This document shows, piece by piece, positions 16,671-25,664 of a stretch of 64,000 bases of DNA. Position 1 is the stretch's first letter. Every line of letters starts with the position of its first letter. The stretch lies in contig NZ_CP042176.1 of assembly GCF_005937885.2 (NCBI RefSeq), positions 6,381,501 through 6,445,500 of the forward strand, read 5' to 3'. The position numbers were made by a program, and so were the translations under genes. The notes beneath the pieces are model-generated. The model saw only the letters and a list, made by a program, of their open reading frames with translations. It did not search any database and had not been told where the DNA came from. Origin of the DNA: Bradyrhizobium sp. KBS0727 (GTDB lineage: Bacteria; Pseudomonadota; Alphaproteobacteria; Rhizobiales; Xanthobacteraceae).

Positions 16671-17678
16671 ATGGCAATTCGGGTCGCGATCAATGGATTT
16701 GGCCGCATCGGCCGCAACATCTTGCGAGCCATCGCGGAATCCGGCCGCAGGGATATCGAAGTGGTAGGGATCAACGATCTCGGCCCGGTCGAGACCAACG
16801 CCCATCTGTTGCGCTTCGACTCCGTGCATGGCCGTTTTCCCGGTACCGTGACCGTCGACGGCGACTCGATCAACGTCGGCAACGGCAAGATCAAGGTTTC
16901 CGCCGAGCGCGATCCGTCGAAGCTGCCGTGGAAGGAACTCGGCGTCGATATCGCGATGGAATGCACCGGCATCTTCAGCGCCAAGGCCAAGGCAACGGCC
17001 CATCTGACCGCCGGCGCCAAGCGCGTGCTGGTTTCGGCGCCCTCCGACGGAGCCGACGCGACCATCGTCTACGGCGTCAACCACGACAAGCTGACCAAGG
17101 AACACCTGGTCGTTTCCAACGGTTCCTGCACCACCAATTGCCTGGCCCCGATCGCCAAGGTGCTGAACGACACCGTCGGCATCGAGACCGGCTTCATGAC
17201 CACGATCCACGCCTATACCGGCGACCAGCCGACGCTCGACACCCTGCATAGCGATCTCTATCGCGGCCGGGCTGCTGCGCTGTCGATGATCCCGACCTCC
17301 ACCGGTGCGGCCAAGGCGATCGGCCTGGTGCTGCCGGAGCTTCTGGGCAAGCTCGACGGCGTCGCGATCCGGGTGCCGACGCCGAACGTCTCCGTGGTCG
17401 ACCTCAAGATCGTCGCCAAGCGCGCGACCGATGTGAAGGAAATCAACGAGGCAATGAAGCGCGCCTCGGAGCAGGAACTCAAGGGCATCCTCGGCTACAC
17501 CACCGCGCCGAACGTCTCGATCGACTTCAACCACGATCCCCACTCGTCCACGTTCCACGTGGACCAGACCAAGGTGCAGAACGGCACGCTGGTGCGGGTG
17601 ATGTCCTGGTACGACAACGAATGGGGTTTCTCCAACCGCATGGGCGATACCGCCGTGGCGATGGGGAAGCTGCTGTAA
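16671..17678 (+). CDS. gap: Glyceraldehyde-3-phosphate dehydrogenase
   Basis: 335 residues. NAD-binding GFGRIGRN at residues 8-15 and the catalytic SNGSCTTNCLAP (nucleophilic Cys, about 150-161) are intact. HAYTGDQPTLD, STGAAKAIGLVLPEL and the C-terminal SWYDNEWGFSNRMGD complete the fold. The type I enzyme oxidises GAP to 1,3-bisphosphoglycerate. The ATG follows a GGGAGAAAAAGC ribosome binding site. It sits 152 bases after tkt and 124 bases before pgk, with a palindromic repeat in the latter gap. Confidence 0.96.
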   Translation: MAIRVAINGFGRIGRNILRAIAESGRRDIEVVGINDLGPVETNAHLLRFDSVHGRFPGTVTVDGDSINVGNGKIKVSAERDPSKLPWKELGVDIAMECTGIFSAKAKATAHLTAGAKRVLVSAPSDGADATIVYGVNHDKLTKEHLVVSNGSCTTNCLAPIAKVLNDTVGIETGFMTTIHAYTGDQPTLDTLHSDLYRGRAAALSMIPTSTGAAKAIGLVLPELLGKLDGVAIRVPTPNVSVVDLKIVAKRATDVKEINEAMKRASEQELKGILGYTTAPNVSIDFNHDPHSSTFHVDQTKVQNGTLVRVMSWYDNEWGFSNRMGDTAVAMGKLL

Positions 17679-17691
17679 CTTCATCGCTCAT

Positions 17692-17785
17692 GGTTCGAGA
17701 CGCGCGCGAAGAGCGCGCTCCTCACCATGAGGGACAGACCTCATCCTGAGGAGCCGAGCGCAGCGAGGCGTCTCGAAGGATGGGC
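17692..17785. repeat. Intergenic palindromic repeat, family C, between gap and pgk
   Basis: Outer arms TTCGAGACGC (17694-17703) and GCGTCTCGAA (17768-17777). Inside is a GCGCGC...GCGCGC arm pair, plus CCTCACCATGAGG and CCTCATCCTGAGGA palindromes. It could act as a transcript-processing or attenuation structure between the two glycolytic genes. Confidence 0.65.
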
Positions 17786-17802
17786 CACGTGCGAGACTCG
17801 CT

Positions 17803-18999
17803 ATGACAAAATCATTCCGCACCCTCGATGACGTTGACGTAAAGGGCAAGCGCGTGCTGCTGCGCGTCGACCTCAACGTGCCCATGGAAAACGGCCGTGT
17901 CAGCGATGCGACGCGGCTCGAACGCGTCGCGCCGACCATCATCGAGATTTCCGGCAAGGGCGGCAAAGTCATCCTGCTCGCGCATTTCGGCCGGCCGAAG
18001 GGGCGCGACGCCAAGGATTCGCTGAAGCCCGTCGCCGCCGCGCTTTCCGAGGTGATCAAGAAGCCGGTCGCCTTTGCCGACGACTGCATCGGCGAGCCCG
18101 CGGCCAAGGCCGTGGCCGCGATGAAGGATGGCGACATCCTGTGCCTGGAAAACACCCGTTTCCATAAAGAGGAAGAAAAGAACGATCCGGCTTTCGTGAC
18201 CGAGTTGGCAAAACTCGGTGACATCTGGGTCAACGATGCGTTCTCGGCGGCGCACCGCGCCCACGCCTCGACCGAAGGCCTCGGCCACAAGCTGCCGGCC
18301 TATGCCGGCCGCACCATGCAGGCCGAACTCGACGCGTTGGCTAAGGCGCTGGAAGCGCCGACCAAGCCGGTGATCGCAATCATCGGCGGCGCCAAGGTCT
18401 CGACCAAGATCGACCTTCTGGAAAACCTCGTCAGCAAGGTCGACGCGCTGGTGATCGGCGGCGGCATGGCCAATACCTTCCTGCACGCCCAGGGCGTCGG
18501 CGTCGGCAAGTCGCTGGCGGAAAAGGACCTCGCCGCGACCGCGCTGCGGATCATGGAAAAGGCGGAAGCCGCCAACTGCGCCATCATCCTGCCCGTCGAC
18601 GCCGTGGTCGCCTATCATTTCGCAGCCAATTCACCGTCCCATGCCTATGGGCTGGACGCGATCCCCGCCGACGGCATGATCCTCGACGTCGGCCCGCAAT
18701 CGATCGCGCGGATTCATGCCGCCATCGACGACGCCGCGACGCTGGTCTGGAACGGCCCGCTCGGGGCCTTCGAGATGACGCCGTTCGACCGCGGCACCAT
18801 GGTGTCGGCCAGGCATGCGGCGGAGCGGACCAAAGCCAAGAAGCTGGTTTCGGTCGCCGGCGGCGGCGACACCGTCGCGGCTCTGAACCAGGCCGGCGTT
18901 GCCCATGATTTCAGCTATGTTTCGACCGCCGGCGGCGCGTTTCTTGAATGGATGGAGGGGAAACCTCTGCCCGGTGTCGAAGTTCTAAAACTGCGCTAA
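17803..18999 (+). CDS. pgk: Phosphoglycerate kinase
   Basis: 398 residues. The N-terminal substrate site RVDLNVPMENGRVSDATR, the LLAHFGRPKG segment, LENTRFHKEEEKND, the IGGAKVSTKIDLLENL hinge and the C-terminal nucleotide site GPLGAFEMTPFDRGT with AGGGDTVAALN are all present. It interconverts 1,3-bisphosphoglycerate and 3-phosphoglycerate with ADP/ATP. The ATG is at 17803. It lies between gap and the class II aldolase gene, the usual rhizobial order. Confidence 0.96.
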   Translation: MTKSFRTLDDVDVKGKRVLLRVDLNVPMENGRVSDATRLERVAPTIIEISGKGGKVILLAHFGRPKGRDAKDSLKPVAAALSEVIKKPVAFADDCIGEPAAKAVAAMKDGDILCLENTRFHKEEEKNDPAFVTELAKLGDIWVNDAFSAAHRAHASTEGLGHKLPAYAGRTMQAELDALAKALEAPTKPVIAIIGGAKVSTKIDLLENLVSKVDALVIGGGMANTFLHAQGVGVGKSLAEKDLAATALRIMEKAEAANCAIILPVDAVVAYHFAANSPSHAYGLDAIPADGMILDVGPQSIARIHAAIDDAATLVWNGPLGAFEMTPFDRGTMVSARHAAERTKAKKLVSVAGGGDTVAALNQAGVAHDFSYVSTAGGAFLEWMEGKPLPGVEVLKLR

Positions 19000-19011
19000 G
19001 ACTTTTGTTTT

Positions 19012-19059
19012 GACGCGTTTTCTTCACGCGAACCGGTACCCACTTCGCTTGAAAACGCT
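19012..19059. repeat. Intergenic repeat, family A copy 1
   Basis: GACGCGTTTTCTTCACGCGA... ending TCGCTTGAAAACGCT, an imperfect palindrome (ACGCGTTTTC / GAAAACGCT). Related copies are at 48433-48480 and 53103-53174. It lies between pgk and fba. Confidence 0.7.
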
Positions 19060-19111
19060 ATAAATATCAGACCCGGCGTCTGCGGCGCCGCAACGACAAG
19101 GGAGAATAAGG

Positions 19112-20179
19112 ATGGCTCGGATTACGTTGCGTCAATTGCTCGACCACGCGGCGGAGCATGATTACGGCGTGCCGGCCTTCAACATCAACAATATGGAACA
19201 GGCGCTGGCCATCATGGAGGCCGCCTCCAGCCTCGATGCCCCCGTCATCATCCAGGCCTCGCGCGGCGCGCGCTCCTACGCCAACGACATCATGCTCAAG
19301 CACATGATGGATGCGGTCACCGAAATCTATCCGCAGATTCCGGTCTGCGTGCATCTCGATCACGGCAACGGCCCCGACACCTGCATGACCGCGATCCAGG
19401 CCGGCTTTACCTCGGTCATGATGGACGGCTCGCTGAAAGCCGACGGCAAGAGCCCGGCCGACTGGAGCTACAATGTCGGCGTCACCAAGACCGTCACCGA
19501 CATGGCCCATCTCGGCGGCATTTCGGTGGAAGGCGAACTCGGCGTGCTCGGCTCGCTGGAAACCGGCATGGGCGACAAGGAAGACGGCCACGGCGCCGAG
19601 GGCAAATTGTCGCACGACCAGTTGCTGACCAACCCCGACGAAGCGGTGAAGTTCGTCCAGGAAACCAAGGTCGACGCGCTCGCGATCGCGATGGGCACCT
19701 CGCACGGCGCCTACAAGTTCACCCGCAAGCCCGACGGCGACATCCTTGCCATGAACGTGATCGAGGAAATCCATCGCAAGCTGCCGAACACGCATCTGGT
19801 GATGCATGGTTCGTCCTCGGTGCCGCAGGACCTGCAGGAGATCATCAACGCCAACGGCGGCAAGATGAAGCCGACCTGGGGTGTGCCGGTTTCCGAAATC
19901 CAGCGCGGCATCAAGCACGGCGTCCGCAAGATCAACATCGACACCGACAACCGCATGGCGATGACCGGCCAGATCCGCAAAGTACTGAAGGACAATCCGG
20001 AAGAGTTCGACCCGCGCAAATATCTCAAGCCGGCGATGGAAGCGATGACCAAGCTGTGCAGGCAGCGGCTGCAGGAATTCAACACCGCGGGCCAGGCCAG
20101 CAAGATCAAGAAGGTGCTGACGACGGCCGATATGGCCAAGCGTTATACCAAGGGCGAGCTCGATCCGAAGGTCGCGTGA
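19112..20179 (+). CDS. fba: Fructose-bisphosphate aldolase, class II
   Basis: 355 residues. This is the zinc-dependent class II enzyme of the Calvin-cycle (CbbA) subgroup. Motifs are FNINNMEQALAIMEAA, VCVHLDHGNGPDTCMTAI (Zn-ligand His and catalytic Asp), SVMMDGS, GELGVLGSLETG, AIAMGTSHGAYKF (second His), LVMHGSSSVP (third His) and GVRKINIDTDNRMAMTGQIR. It cleaves or forms fructose 1,6-bisphosphate (and sedoheptulose 1,7-bisphosphate in CbbA types). The ATG at 19112 has GGGAGAATAAGG upstream. Unusually, a class I aldolase gene follows 108 bases downstream. Confidence 0.93.
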   Translation: MARITLRQLLDHAAEHDYGVPAFNINNMEQALAIMEAASSLDAPVIIQASRGARSYANDIMLKHMMDAVTEIYPQIPVCVHLDHGNGPDTCMTAIQAGFTSVMMDGSLKADGKSPADWSYNVGVTKTVTDMAHLGGISVEGELGVLGSLETGMGDKEDGHGAEGKLSHDQLLTNPDEAVKFVQETKVDALAIAMGTSHGAYKFTRKPDGDILAMNVIEEIHRKLPNTHLVMHGSSSVPQDLQEIINANGGKMKPTWGVPVSEIQRGIKHGVRKINIDTDNRMAMTGQIRKVLKDNPEEFDPRKYLKPAMEAMTKLCRQRLQEFNTAGQASKIKKVLTTADMAKRYTKGELDPKVA

Positions 20180-20287
20180 CATCCGGCTGATCTCCGCGAG
20201 CTGCCTGCCCTTAAGCGAAGCTTTTCTCGGCCGTTGCCCGAGAACCGCCCATTTTGGTTTGCAAGGCAAGCTCTGGAGAACGTTCCG

Positions 20288-21313
20288 ATGAATCTCGCCG
20301 ACCTCAACAAGGTCGCCCTCGCCATGGTAACGCCGGGCAAGGGCATACTCGCCGCCGACGAATCCTCGGGCACGATCAAGAAGCGTTTCGACGCCATCAA
20401 GGTCGAATCGACCGAGGAAACCCGCCGCGACTACCGCGAAATGCTGTTTCGCTCGCAGGAAGCGATGAGCCGGTACATCTCCGGCGTCATCCTCTACGAC
20501 GAAACGATCTGGCAGAACGCCAAGGACGGCACGCCGCTGATCAAGCTGATCGAACAGGCCGGCGCCATCCCGGGCATCAAGGTCGACGAGGGAACCCAGG
20601 CGCTGCCGAATTGTCCAGGCGAACTGGTCACCGTAGGGCTCGACAAGCTCGCCGAGCGTTTGAAGAAATATTACGAACGCGGCGCGCGGTTTGCCAAATG
20701 GCGGGCCGTGATCGACATCGGCACGAATATTCCTTCGATGACGGCGATTTCCGTCAACGCGCACGCGCTCGCACGCTACGCGGCGTTGTGCCAGGCCGCC
20801 CAGATCGTGCCGATCGTCGAACCGGAAGTGCTGATGGACGGCGATCACGATATCGACCGCTGTTATGAGGTGAGCCAGCGCGTGCTCAACAAGACCTTTG
20901 AGGAATTGCGCGTCCAGCGCGTCGCGCTGGAAGGCATGATCCTGAAACCCAACATGGCCATTTCCGGCAAGAAGTGTTCTACGCAAGCCTCCGTCGAAGA
21001 GGTGGCCGAGAAAACCATCCGGCTGCTGAAGAGCTGCGTCCCGGCGGCCGTTCCCGGCATTGCGTTCCTTTCGGGCGGACAATCCGACCAGGAAGCCACC
21101 GCGCATCTCGACGCCATGAACCGGATCGGCGGCCTGCCGTGGCGGCTTACCTTCTCCTACGGCCGCGCGCTGCAGGCGGCGCCGCAGCACGCCTGGGCCG
21201 GCCAGGCCGCAAACGTCGCCGCAGGCCAGCAAGCCTTCATCCACCGCGCCCGGATGAATGCGCTTGCGAGCAAGGGCGAATGGCAGCCCGATCTCGAAAA
21301 GAAGGCGGCATAG
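20288..21313 (+). CDS. Fructose-bisphosphate aldolase, class I
   Basis: 341 residues of the eukaryote-like Schiff-base aldolase family. ILAADESSGTIKKRF near the N-terminus, GVILYDETIWQ, FAKWRAVIDIG (active-site Lys), IVPIVEPEVLMDGDHDI and MILKPNMAISG (the Schiff-base lysine) with FLSGGQSDQEAT are all present, so it looks active and needs no metal. The start at 20288 is preceded by GGAGAA; the longer frame from 20234 adds no homology. It probably gives the cell a second aldolase insensitive to zinc or oxidative damage. The stop is followed 2 bases later by the next gene. Confidence 0.92.
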   Translation: MNLADLNKVALAMVTPGKGILAADESSGTIKKRFDAIKVESTEETRRDYREMLFRSQEAMSRYISGVILYDETIWQNAKDGTPLIKLIEQAGAIPGIKVDEGTQALPNCPGELVTVGLDKLAERLKKYYERGARFAKWRAVIDIGTNIPSMTAISVNAHALARYAALCQAAQIVPIVEPEVLMDGDHDIDRCYEVSQRVLNKTFEELRVQRVALEGMILKPNMAISGKKCSTQASVEEVAEKTIRLLKSCVPAAVPGIAFLSGGQSDQEATAHLDAMNRIGGLPWRLTFSYGRALQAAPQHAWAGQAANVAAGQQAFIHRARMNALASKGEWQPDLEKKAA

Positions 21314-21315
21314 AC

Positions 21316-22011
21316 TTGGCTACCAAACCTCCCCCTCCGCGCCCGGCACCGCGGCTCTATCTCGCAACGCCCGAACTGGACGATCCGTCGCAACTGGCGG
21401 CAAGCCTGCCGGGCCTGCTCGCAGGCGCCGATGTCGCCGCGGTGCTGGTGCGGCTTCGCGAGACCGACCAGAAAACCATGATTTCGCGCATCAAGGCGCT
21501 GGCGCCTGCCGTGCAGGACAGCGGTGCTGCGCTGCTGCTGGACGGGCATGTCGAACTGGTGGCGCGGGCCGGCGCCGATGGCGCGCATCTGAACGGGATC
21601 GCGGCGATGGAAGACGCGATGCCGTCGCTGAAACCCGATCGCATCGCCGGCGTCGGCGGTCTCACGACACGGCACGATTCGATGGCCGCGGGCGAAGCCG
21701 GCGCGGATTACGTGCTGTTCGGCGAGCCCGACCGCAATGGACAGCGCCCCTCGATCGAGGCGATCGCCGAGCGCCTGCAATGGTGGGAAGAGCTGTTCGA
21801 ACCGCCCTGTGTCGGCTTTGCCGTCTCGCGCGAAGAGGCCGCCGAATTCGCAGCCGCCGGCGCGGATTTTGTCCTGGTCGGCGATTTCATCTGGGCCGAT
21901 CCGCGTGGCGCCGGGGCGGCACTGGCCGACGTCGATCAGGCGATCAAGCAGGCGCATGCCGCCGCACTTGGAAAGCAACAGTCTGGAAAAGAAATGACCG
22001 GTCAGGGATAA
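21316..22011 (+). CDS. Thiamine-phosphate-synthase-like TIM-barrel protein
   Basis: 231 residues from a TTG codon (LATKPPPPRPAPRLYLATP) lying 2 bases after the class I aldolase stop, so the two are probably coupled. The fold markers of ThiE are visible: ALLLDGHVELVARAGADGAHLNG, RIAGVGGLTTRHDSMAAGEAGADYVLFG and the C-terminal GADFVLVGDFIWAD. However, the phosphate/pyrimidine loop that in ThiE reads like GPxxxTxTK is replaced by GEPDRNGQRPS. It may be a specialised relative rather than the thiamine enzyme. No other start codon is available without entering the upstream gene. Confidence 0.7.
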   Translation: MATKPPPPRPAPRLYLATPELDDPSQLAASLPGLLAGADVAAVLVRLRETDQKTMISRIKALAPAVQDSGAALLLDGHVELVARAGADGAHLNGIAAMEDAMPSLKPDRIAGVGGLTTRHDSMAAGEAGADYVLFGEPDRNGQRPSIEAIAERLQWWEELFEPPCVGFAVSREEAAEFAAAGADFVLVGDFIWADPRGAGAALADVDQAIKQAHAAALGKQQSGKEMTGQG

Positions 22012-22019
22012 CGCCGGAC

Positions 22020-23108
22020 ATGAACCTCCTGCGTCCCATATCGATTCTCGCGGGCCTTGCGATGGCGATGACGACGGCGTCCGCGCAGATCTCGCTGACG
22101 CCGCCCGCCGCCCAGCCGCCGGCGAGCACGCCCGCCGCGAAGAAGGAAAAGCCGAAACAAGCACCGATGCCGAAGGCGACTTCCGCCGCGAAGAAACCAG
22201 CCGCGACGGCCAAACCGGCAGCGACGCCGACACCCACGCCTTCGCCGACCGCGACATTCGACGATCCCAATGTCGACCTCGTCTACGGCGCCTATCAGCG
22301 CGGCCTCTACAAGACCGCATTCGATCTCGCCACCACGCGCGCTCAATTCAACAACGACCCGAAGGCGATGACGATGCTGGGCGAGCTCTACGCCAACGCC
22401 ATGGGCGTCAAGCGCGACTATGCCAAGGCGGCCGAGTGGTATCAGCGCGCGGCCGATGCCGGCGACCGCGAGGGCATGTTCGCGCTCGCGATGATGAAAC
22501 TCTCCGGTCGCGGCGGCAAGGTCGACCGCGAGCAGGCCGTCAGGCTGCTGGCTTCCTCGGCCAAGCTCGGCGAGCCCAAGGCCGCCTATAACCTGGCGCT
22601 GCTCTATCTCGACGGCCAGACGCTGCCGCAGGACCTCAGGCGCTCCGCCGAACTGCTGCGCCTTGCCGCCGATGCCGGCAATCCGGAAGCGCAATACGCG
22701 CTCGCGACTTTCTACAAGGAAGGCACCGGCGTCCCGAAGGACATCGACAAGGCGGTGCGCCTGCTGCAGGCCGCCTCGCTGGCCGACAATGTCGACGCCG
22801 AGGTCGAATACGCCATCGCGATGTTCAACGGCACCGGCACGCCGCAGAACCAGTCCGCCGCCGTGGCGCTGTTGCGCAAGGCCGCACGGCAGAACAGCCC
22901 GATCGCGCAGAACCGCCTCGCCCGCGTGCTGGTGAACGGCCAGGGCGCACCGATCGACAAGATCGAGGGCCTGAAATGGCACATTGTTGCCAAAACCGCC
23001 GGAAAAGGCGACCCGGAACTGGACGAGGCACTGGCGGGCCTCAGCCCCGAGGATCGCGCCAAGGCCCAGGAGGCCGCGCGCAAATGGATCGGCAACACCA
23101 ATAAATGA
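22020..23108 (+). CDS. Exported Sel1-like (TPR) repeat protein
   Basis: 362 residues. An N-terminal signal peptide (MNLLRPISILAGLAMAMTTASAQ) is followed by a low-complexity Pro/Ala/Lys linker (about residues 25-80). At least five Sel1-type repeats follow, each with the AxxWYxxAAxxGxxxAxxxLAxxY pattern (for example YAKAAEWYQRAADAGDREGM and VPKDIDKAVRLLQAASLAD). Sel1 proteins are usually scaffolds for periplasmic or envelope complexes. The ATG is 8 bases after the previous stop, so the gene is part of the same run. Its partner is unknown. Confidence 0.82.
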   Translation: MNLLRPISILAGLAMAMTTASAQISLTPPAAQPPASTPAAKKEKPKQAPMPKATSAAKKPAATAKPAATPTPTPSPTATFDDPNVDLVYGAYQRGLYKTAFDLATTRAQFNNDPKAMTMLGELYANAMGVKRDYAKAAEWYQRAADAGDREGMFALAMMKLSGRGGKVDREQAVRLLASSAKLGEPKAAYNLALLYLDGQTLPQDLRRSAELLRLAADAGNPEAQYALATFYKEGTGVPKDIDKAVRLLQAASLADNVDAEVEYAIAMFNGTGTPQNQSAAVALLRKAARQNSPIAQNRLARVLVNGQGAPIDKIEGLKWHIVAKTAGKGDPELDEALAGLSPEDRAKAQEAARKWIGNTNK

Positions 23109-23197
23109 CGCCTTGACGGCGGCACATCAGCAGGGCACCCAGTCCCTGACTTCCCACGGCAACGGCCGGTTTCCTCTTACCCCACAAGCCTCGCATC

Positions 23198-23992
23198 ATG
23201 CTGCATTCAGCCCTTATCAACGTCATGGTGAAAGCCGCGCGCACCGCCGGCCGTGGCCTGAAGCGCGACCTCGGCGAGATCGAGCATCTGCAGGTGTCGC
23301 TGAAGGGGCCGGCGAACTTCGTGTCGCTCGCCGACAAGCGCGCCGAGGAAGTGCTCTACAAGGAGTTGGCAAAGGCGCGGCCGGGCTACGGCTTCATCGG
23401 CGAGGAAGGCGGCAACCGCGAAGGCGCCGACAAGAGCCATACCTGGATCGTCGATCCCCTGGACGGCACCACCAATTTCCTGCACGGCATTCCGCAATTC
23501 GCGATCTCGATCGGCCTGCAGCGCGAAGGCGTCATCATCGCCGGGGTGATCTACAATCCCGCCAACGACGAGCTCTATATCGCCGAACGCGGCAAGGGCG
23601 CGTTCCTCAACGACCAGCGGCTGCGCGTCGCCGGACGCCGCCAGCTCAATGAATGCGTGGTCGCCTGCGGCCTGCCGCATATCGGCCGCGGCGACCATGA
23701 ACTGGCACTCCGGGAGATGGCCTCGTTGCAGAGCAAGGTCGCGGGCTTCCGCCGCTTCGGCGCGGCCTCGCTCGACATGGCCTTCGTCGCCGCCGGCCGT
23801 CTCGACGGCTATTGGGAACGCAACCTGCAGCCCTGGGACATGGCAGCCGGCCAGATCATGGTCCGCGAAGCCGGCGGCACGGTGAGCTGCGTTGATGGCT
23901 CGAGCGACCCGCTGAAAACCGGCCACGTGATCTGCGGCAACGAGTTCGTCCACGGCGAGCTGGTGAAGATCATCAAGGGACTGGGGAAGTAG
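23198..23992 (+). CDS. suhB: Inositol monophosphatase family protein
   Basis: 264 residues. Metal and phosphate motifs of the lithium-sensitive phosphatase family are complete: FIGEEGG (Glu), the signature WIVDPLDGTTNFLHGIP, RRFGAASLDMAFVAAGRLDGYWE and the C-terminal PWDMAAGQIMVREAGG. It hydrolyses inositol-1-phosphate or related sugar phosphates; in enterobacteria SuhB also joins rRNA antitermination complexes. The ATG at 23198 is 89 bases from the preceding gene. Confidence 0.9.
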   Translation: MLHSALINVMVKAARTAGRGLKRDLGEIEHLQVSLKGPANFVSLADKRAEEVLYKELAKARPGYGFIGEEGGNREGADKSHTWIVDPLDGTTNFLHGIPQFAISIGLQREGVIIAGVIYNPANDELYIAERGKGAFLNDQRLRVAGRRQLNECVVACGLPHIGRGDHELALREMASLQSKVAGFRRFGAASLDMAFVAAGRLDGYWERNLQPWDMAAGQIMVREAGGTVSCVDGSSDPLKTGHVICGNEFVHGELVKIIKGLGK

Positions 23993-24164
23993 GGCGACGG
24001 TTCCAAGCGACGCCCGTCGCTTCATCGGCGATCGGGTGATTCAGCCTTCCGGAGGCGGCGGACCGGAGGAGCCCAGCGCTCCCAGCCAAAATATTGAAAA
24101 CAACCCCATGCACAGTAGCCGGCACTCATCCAGTGTCGAAGTAAACATTGACACGTCGGGCAAA
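23993..24164. other. Intergenic DNA with short repeat remnant
   Basis: A hairpin AAGCGAC-GCCC-GTCGCTT at 24005-24022 just after the phosphatase gene may terminate transcription, but it has no T-tract. GACACGTCGGGCAAATCAG at about 24151-24169 is an inverted relative of the CTGATTTGCCCG units at 48271 and 48341. No gene is supported here. Confidence 0.4.
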
Positions 24165-24359
24165 TCAGCGGGATAACGCCATGATCCACCCGACGAACCG
24201 ATTGTAACGAGTCGTGCGGAGACCATCAGTCGCCGGCAGGTTGCTCCATGGCGCTCCTGAACGCCGGACCCAGACGATGCCATCGGCACGCGACCGTCGT
24301 TCGTCTACTTGCCGAACGCCGCACCGCTTGTTCGGCAACATCCGTCTAGGGCGGTCCAC
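24165..24359 (-). mobile_element. IS5-family transposase N-terminal remnant
   Basis: The minus-strand frame reads RMLPNKRCGVRQVDERRSRADGIVWVRRSGAPWSNLPATDGLRTTRYNRF (quoted only as landmarks: VDERR, GIVWVRRSGAPW, TTRYNRFVGW). This is the N-terminal domain of IS5/IS427-type transposases. The frame ends at 24165 with no catalytic DDE domain beyond it, so only a fragment survives. It marks the left end of the accessory region. Confidence 0.6.
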
Positions 24360-24620
24360 TCATGTTCGCTGGATTCGGAGCGCATGATTCGGGGCTCCAG
24401 TCTCGAAGCTGAACGACATCGGCCGAGTGTCGTCAATCCGCACCGCCTCCAACGAAGCCGCCAAGCTCTGAATTTACTTCCGCTTTCGGGGCAGAGCCGA
24501 CATGGCCGGACTTGCCGCAGTGTCGCCCCTGTAGCGATTGACCCAAACAGGACCTAATGCGGACTGGTGCCGGCATGTGCTAAATTCCCACAAACTTGGG
24601 GTTCGTGCGGAGGTACCGAC
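24360..24620. other. Non-coding interval upstream of the binding-protein gene
   Basis: No supported gene. It contains text typical of decayed IS-flanking DNA and, just before 24621, the ribosome binding site GCGGAGGT. No promoter could be assigned with confidence. Confidence 0.3.
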
Positions 24621-25664
24621 ATGATGAAACGCCGCGCCTTCCTGGGTAGCACGTTGAGCACGGTCACTTTAGGGACTTGCAAAGCGCAATCGGCAACAGC
24701 CACAGCACAAAATCCAGTCGCCAAGGCACTGCCTGAGCCGCTGGTCTGGCCAATTGTAACGAAGCTACCTGCGGGCGTTCGATCCTTCGTTGGCCATGCG
24801 GACACGGTGCTCGACGTCATTGGCCGGATCGGAGCGCCGCCGAGCTTGGTGATCTTTACCGAAGGCAATCACCTGATGGTGTTGTCGGGCGATGATATTG
24901 TCGGCGCATTTCCGTCATGGGCCAAATCCCAGCCGCAATACGCCAATCTCGATCTCACCAACATCATTTTGGTCACCTTGCCTCAGCCCATCCTTGTCCA
25001 GATGATCCGCGCTGGAGGAGTTGCGCTTGGCAACCTCTCGCTCGATGTCAGCCGTACCTCTGGCTTCTATCCTGATATCTTCATGGGCTACCCAGAGCCC
25101 TTGCGGCAGTTGCATCAGCTGGGTGTGGTCGAGCCTCAGGCGCGCTTCTTCTGTAAGAATCGCGGTGTCGCGCTACTTGTCCGAAAAGGCAATCCACTCG
25201 GCATTCGTGGCCTGGCTGATGTGATACGTACGGGTACGAGGGTCGCGCTGCCGGATACGGGCGATGTTCGTGCGAAATGTCTTGCTGCCACTGAGGCGCT
25301 GCTTGGAAAACCAGCCGCCGATGCTCTCGTCGCGGCTGAGTCGAGTTTCCCAGGTCGCCTTGGCATCATGCATCGCGATCTTCCTGAGATGATTGCCCGC
25401 GGTTACGCGGACGTGGCTTTCACATGGTATCACCTCGTTTCATACTGGGCGCGGATATTCCCAAATCACTTCGAGTTCGTTGCCGTTCCGGGCGCAGAGC
25501 CGTTCTTCACCCAGATCGCCTTAGCGCGCGTCAATAATCCACTGCGTCCCGATGCGGCGAAAGCGTTTGACGAATTCTTCTTCGGTCGGGCAAGGGACGT
25601 GTATCCGCTTTATGACTTTGCGCGAATGGATGACAAGATGACAATGAGTTTGGAGCGAACCTAG
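24621..25664 (+). CDS. Tat-exported ABC-type substrate-binding protein
   Basis: 347 residues. The N-terminus MMKRRAFLGSTLSTVTLG looks like a twin-arginine-type signal, followed by a periplasmic binding-protein fold (type 2). Features resembling the ModA/extracellular solute-binding group are FTEGNHLMVLSGDDIVGAFPSW, ALLVRKGNPLGIRGLADVIRTGTRVALPD, and ARVNNPLRPDAAKAFDEFFF. The start ATG has GCGGAGGT upstream at about 24608. No permease or ATPase genes lie nearby, so it is an orphan. Molybdate, phosphonate or an organic anion are possible ligands; none can be selected from sequence. Confidence 0.7.
   Translation: MMKRRAFLGSTLSTVTLGTCKAQSATATAQNPVAKALPEPLVWPIVTKLPAGVRSFVGHADTVLDVIGRIGAPPSLVIFTEGNHLMVLSGDDIVGAFPSWAKSQPQYANLDLTNIILVTLPQPILVQMIRAGGVALGNLSLDVSRTSGFYPDIFMGYPEPLRQLHQLGVVEPQARFFCKNRGVALLVRKGNPLGIRGLADVIRTGTRVALPDTGDVRAKCLAATEALLGKPAADALVAAESSFPGRLGIMHRDLPEMIARGYADVAFTWYHLVSYWARIFPNHFEFVAVPGAEPFFTQIALARVNNPLRPDAAKAFDEFFFGRARDVYPLYDFARMDDKMTMSLERT

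Noticed and set aside
19067..21244. 725-codon minus-strand frame opposite both aldolases
   Set aside because: Both aldolase genes on the plus strand are fully motif-supported; the minus frame has no recognisable domain.
24041..24289. 82-codon minus-strand frame overlapping the IS5 remnant
   Set aside because: It overlaps recognisable transposase sequence in another frame and has no start signals or family.
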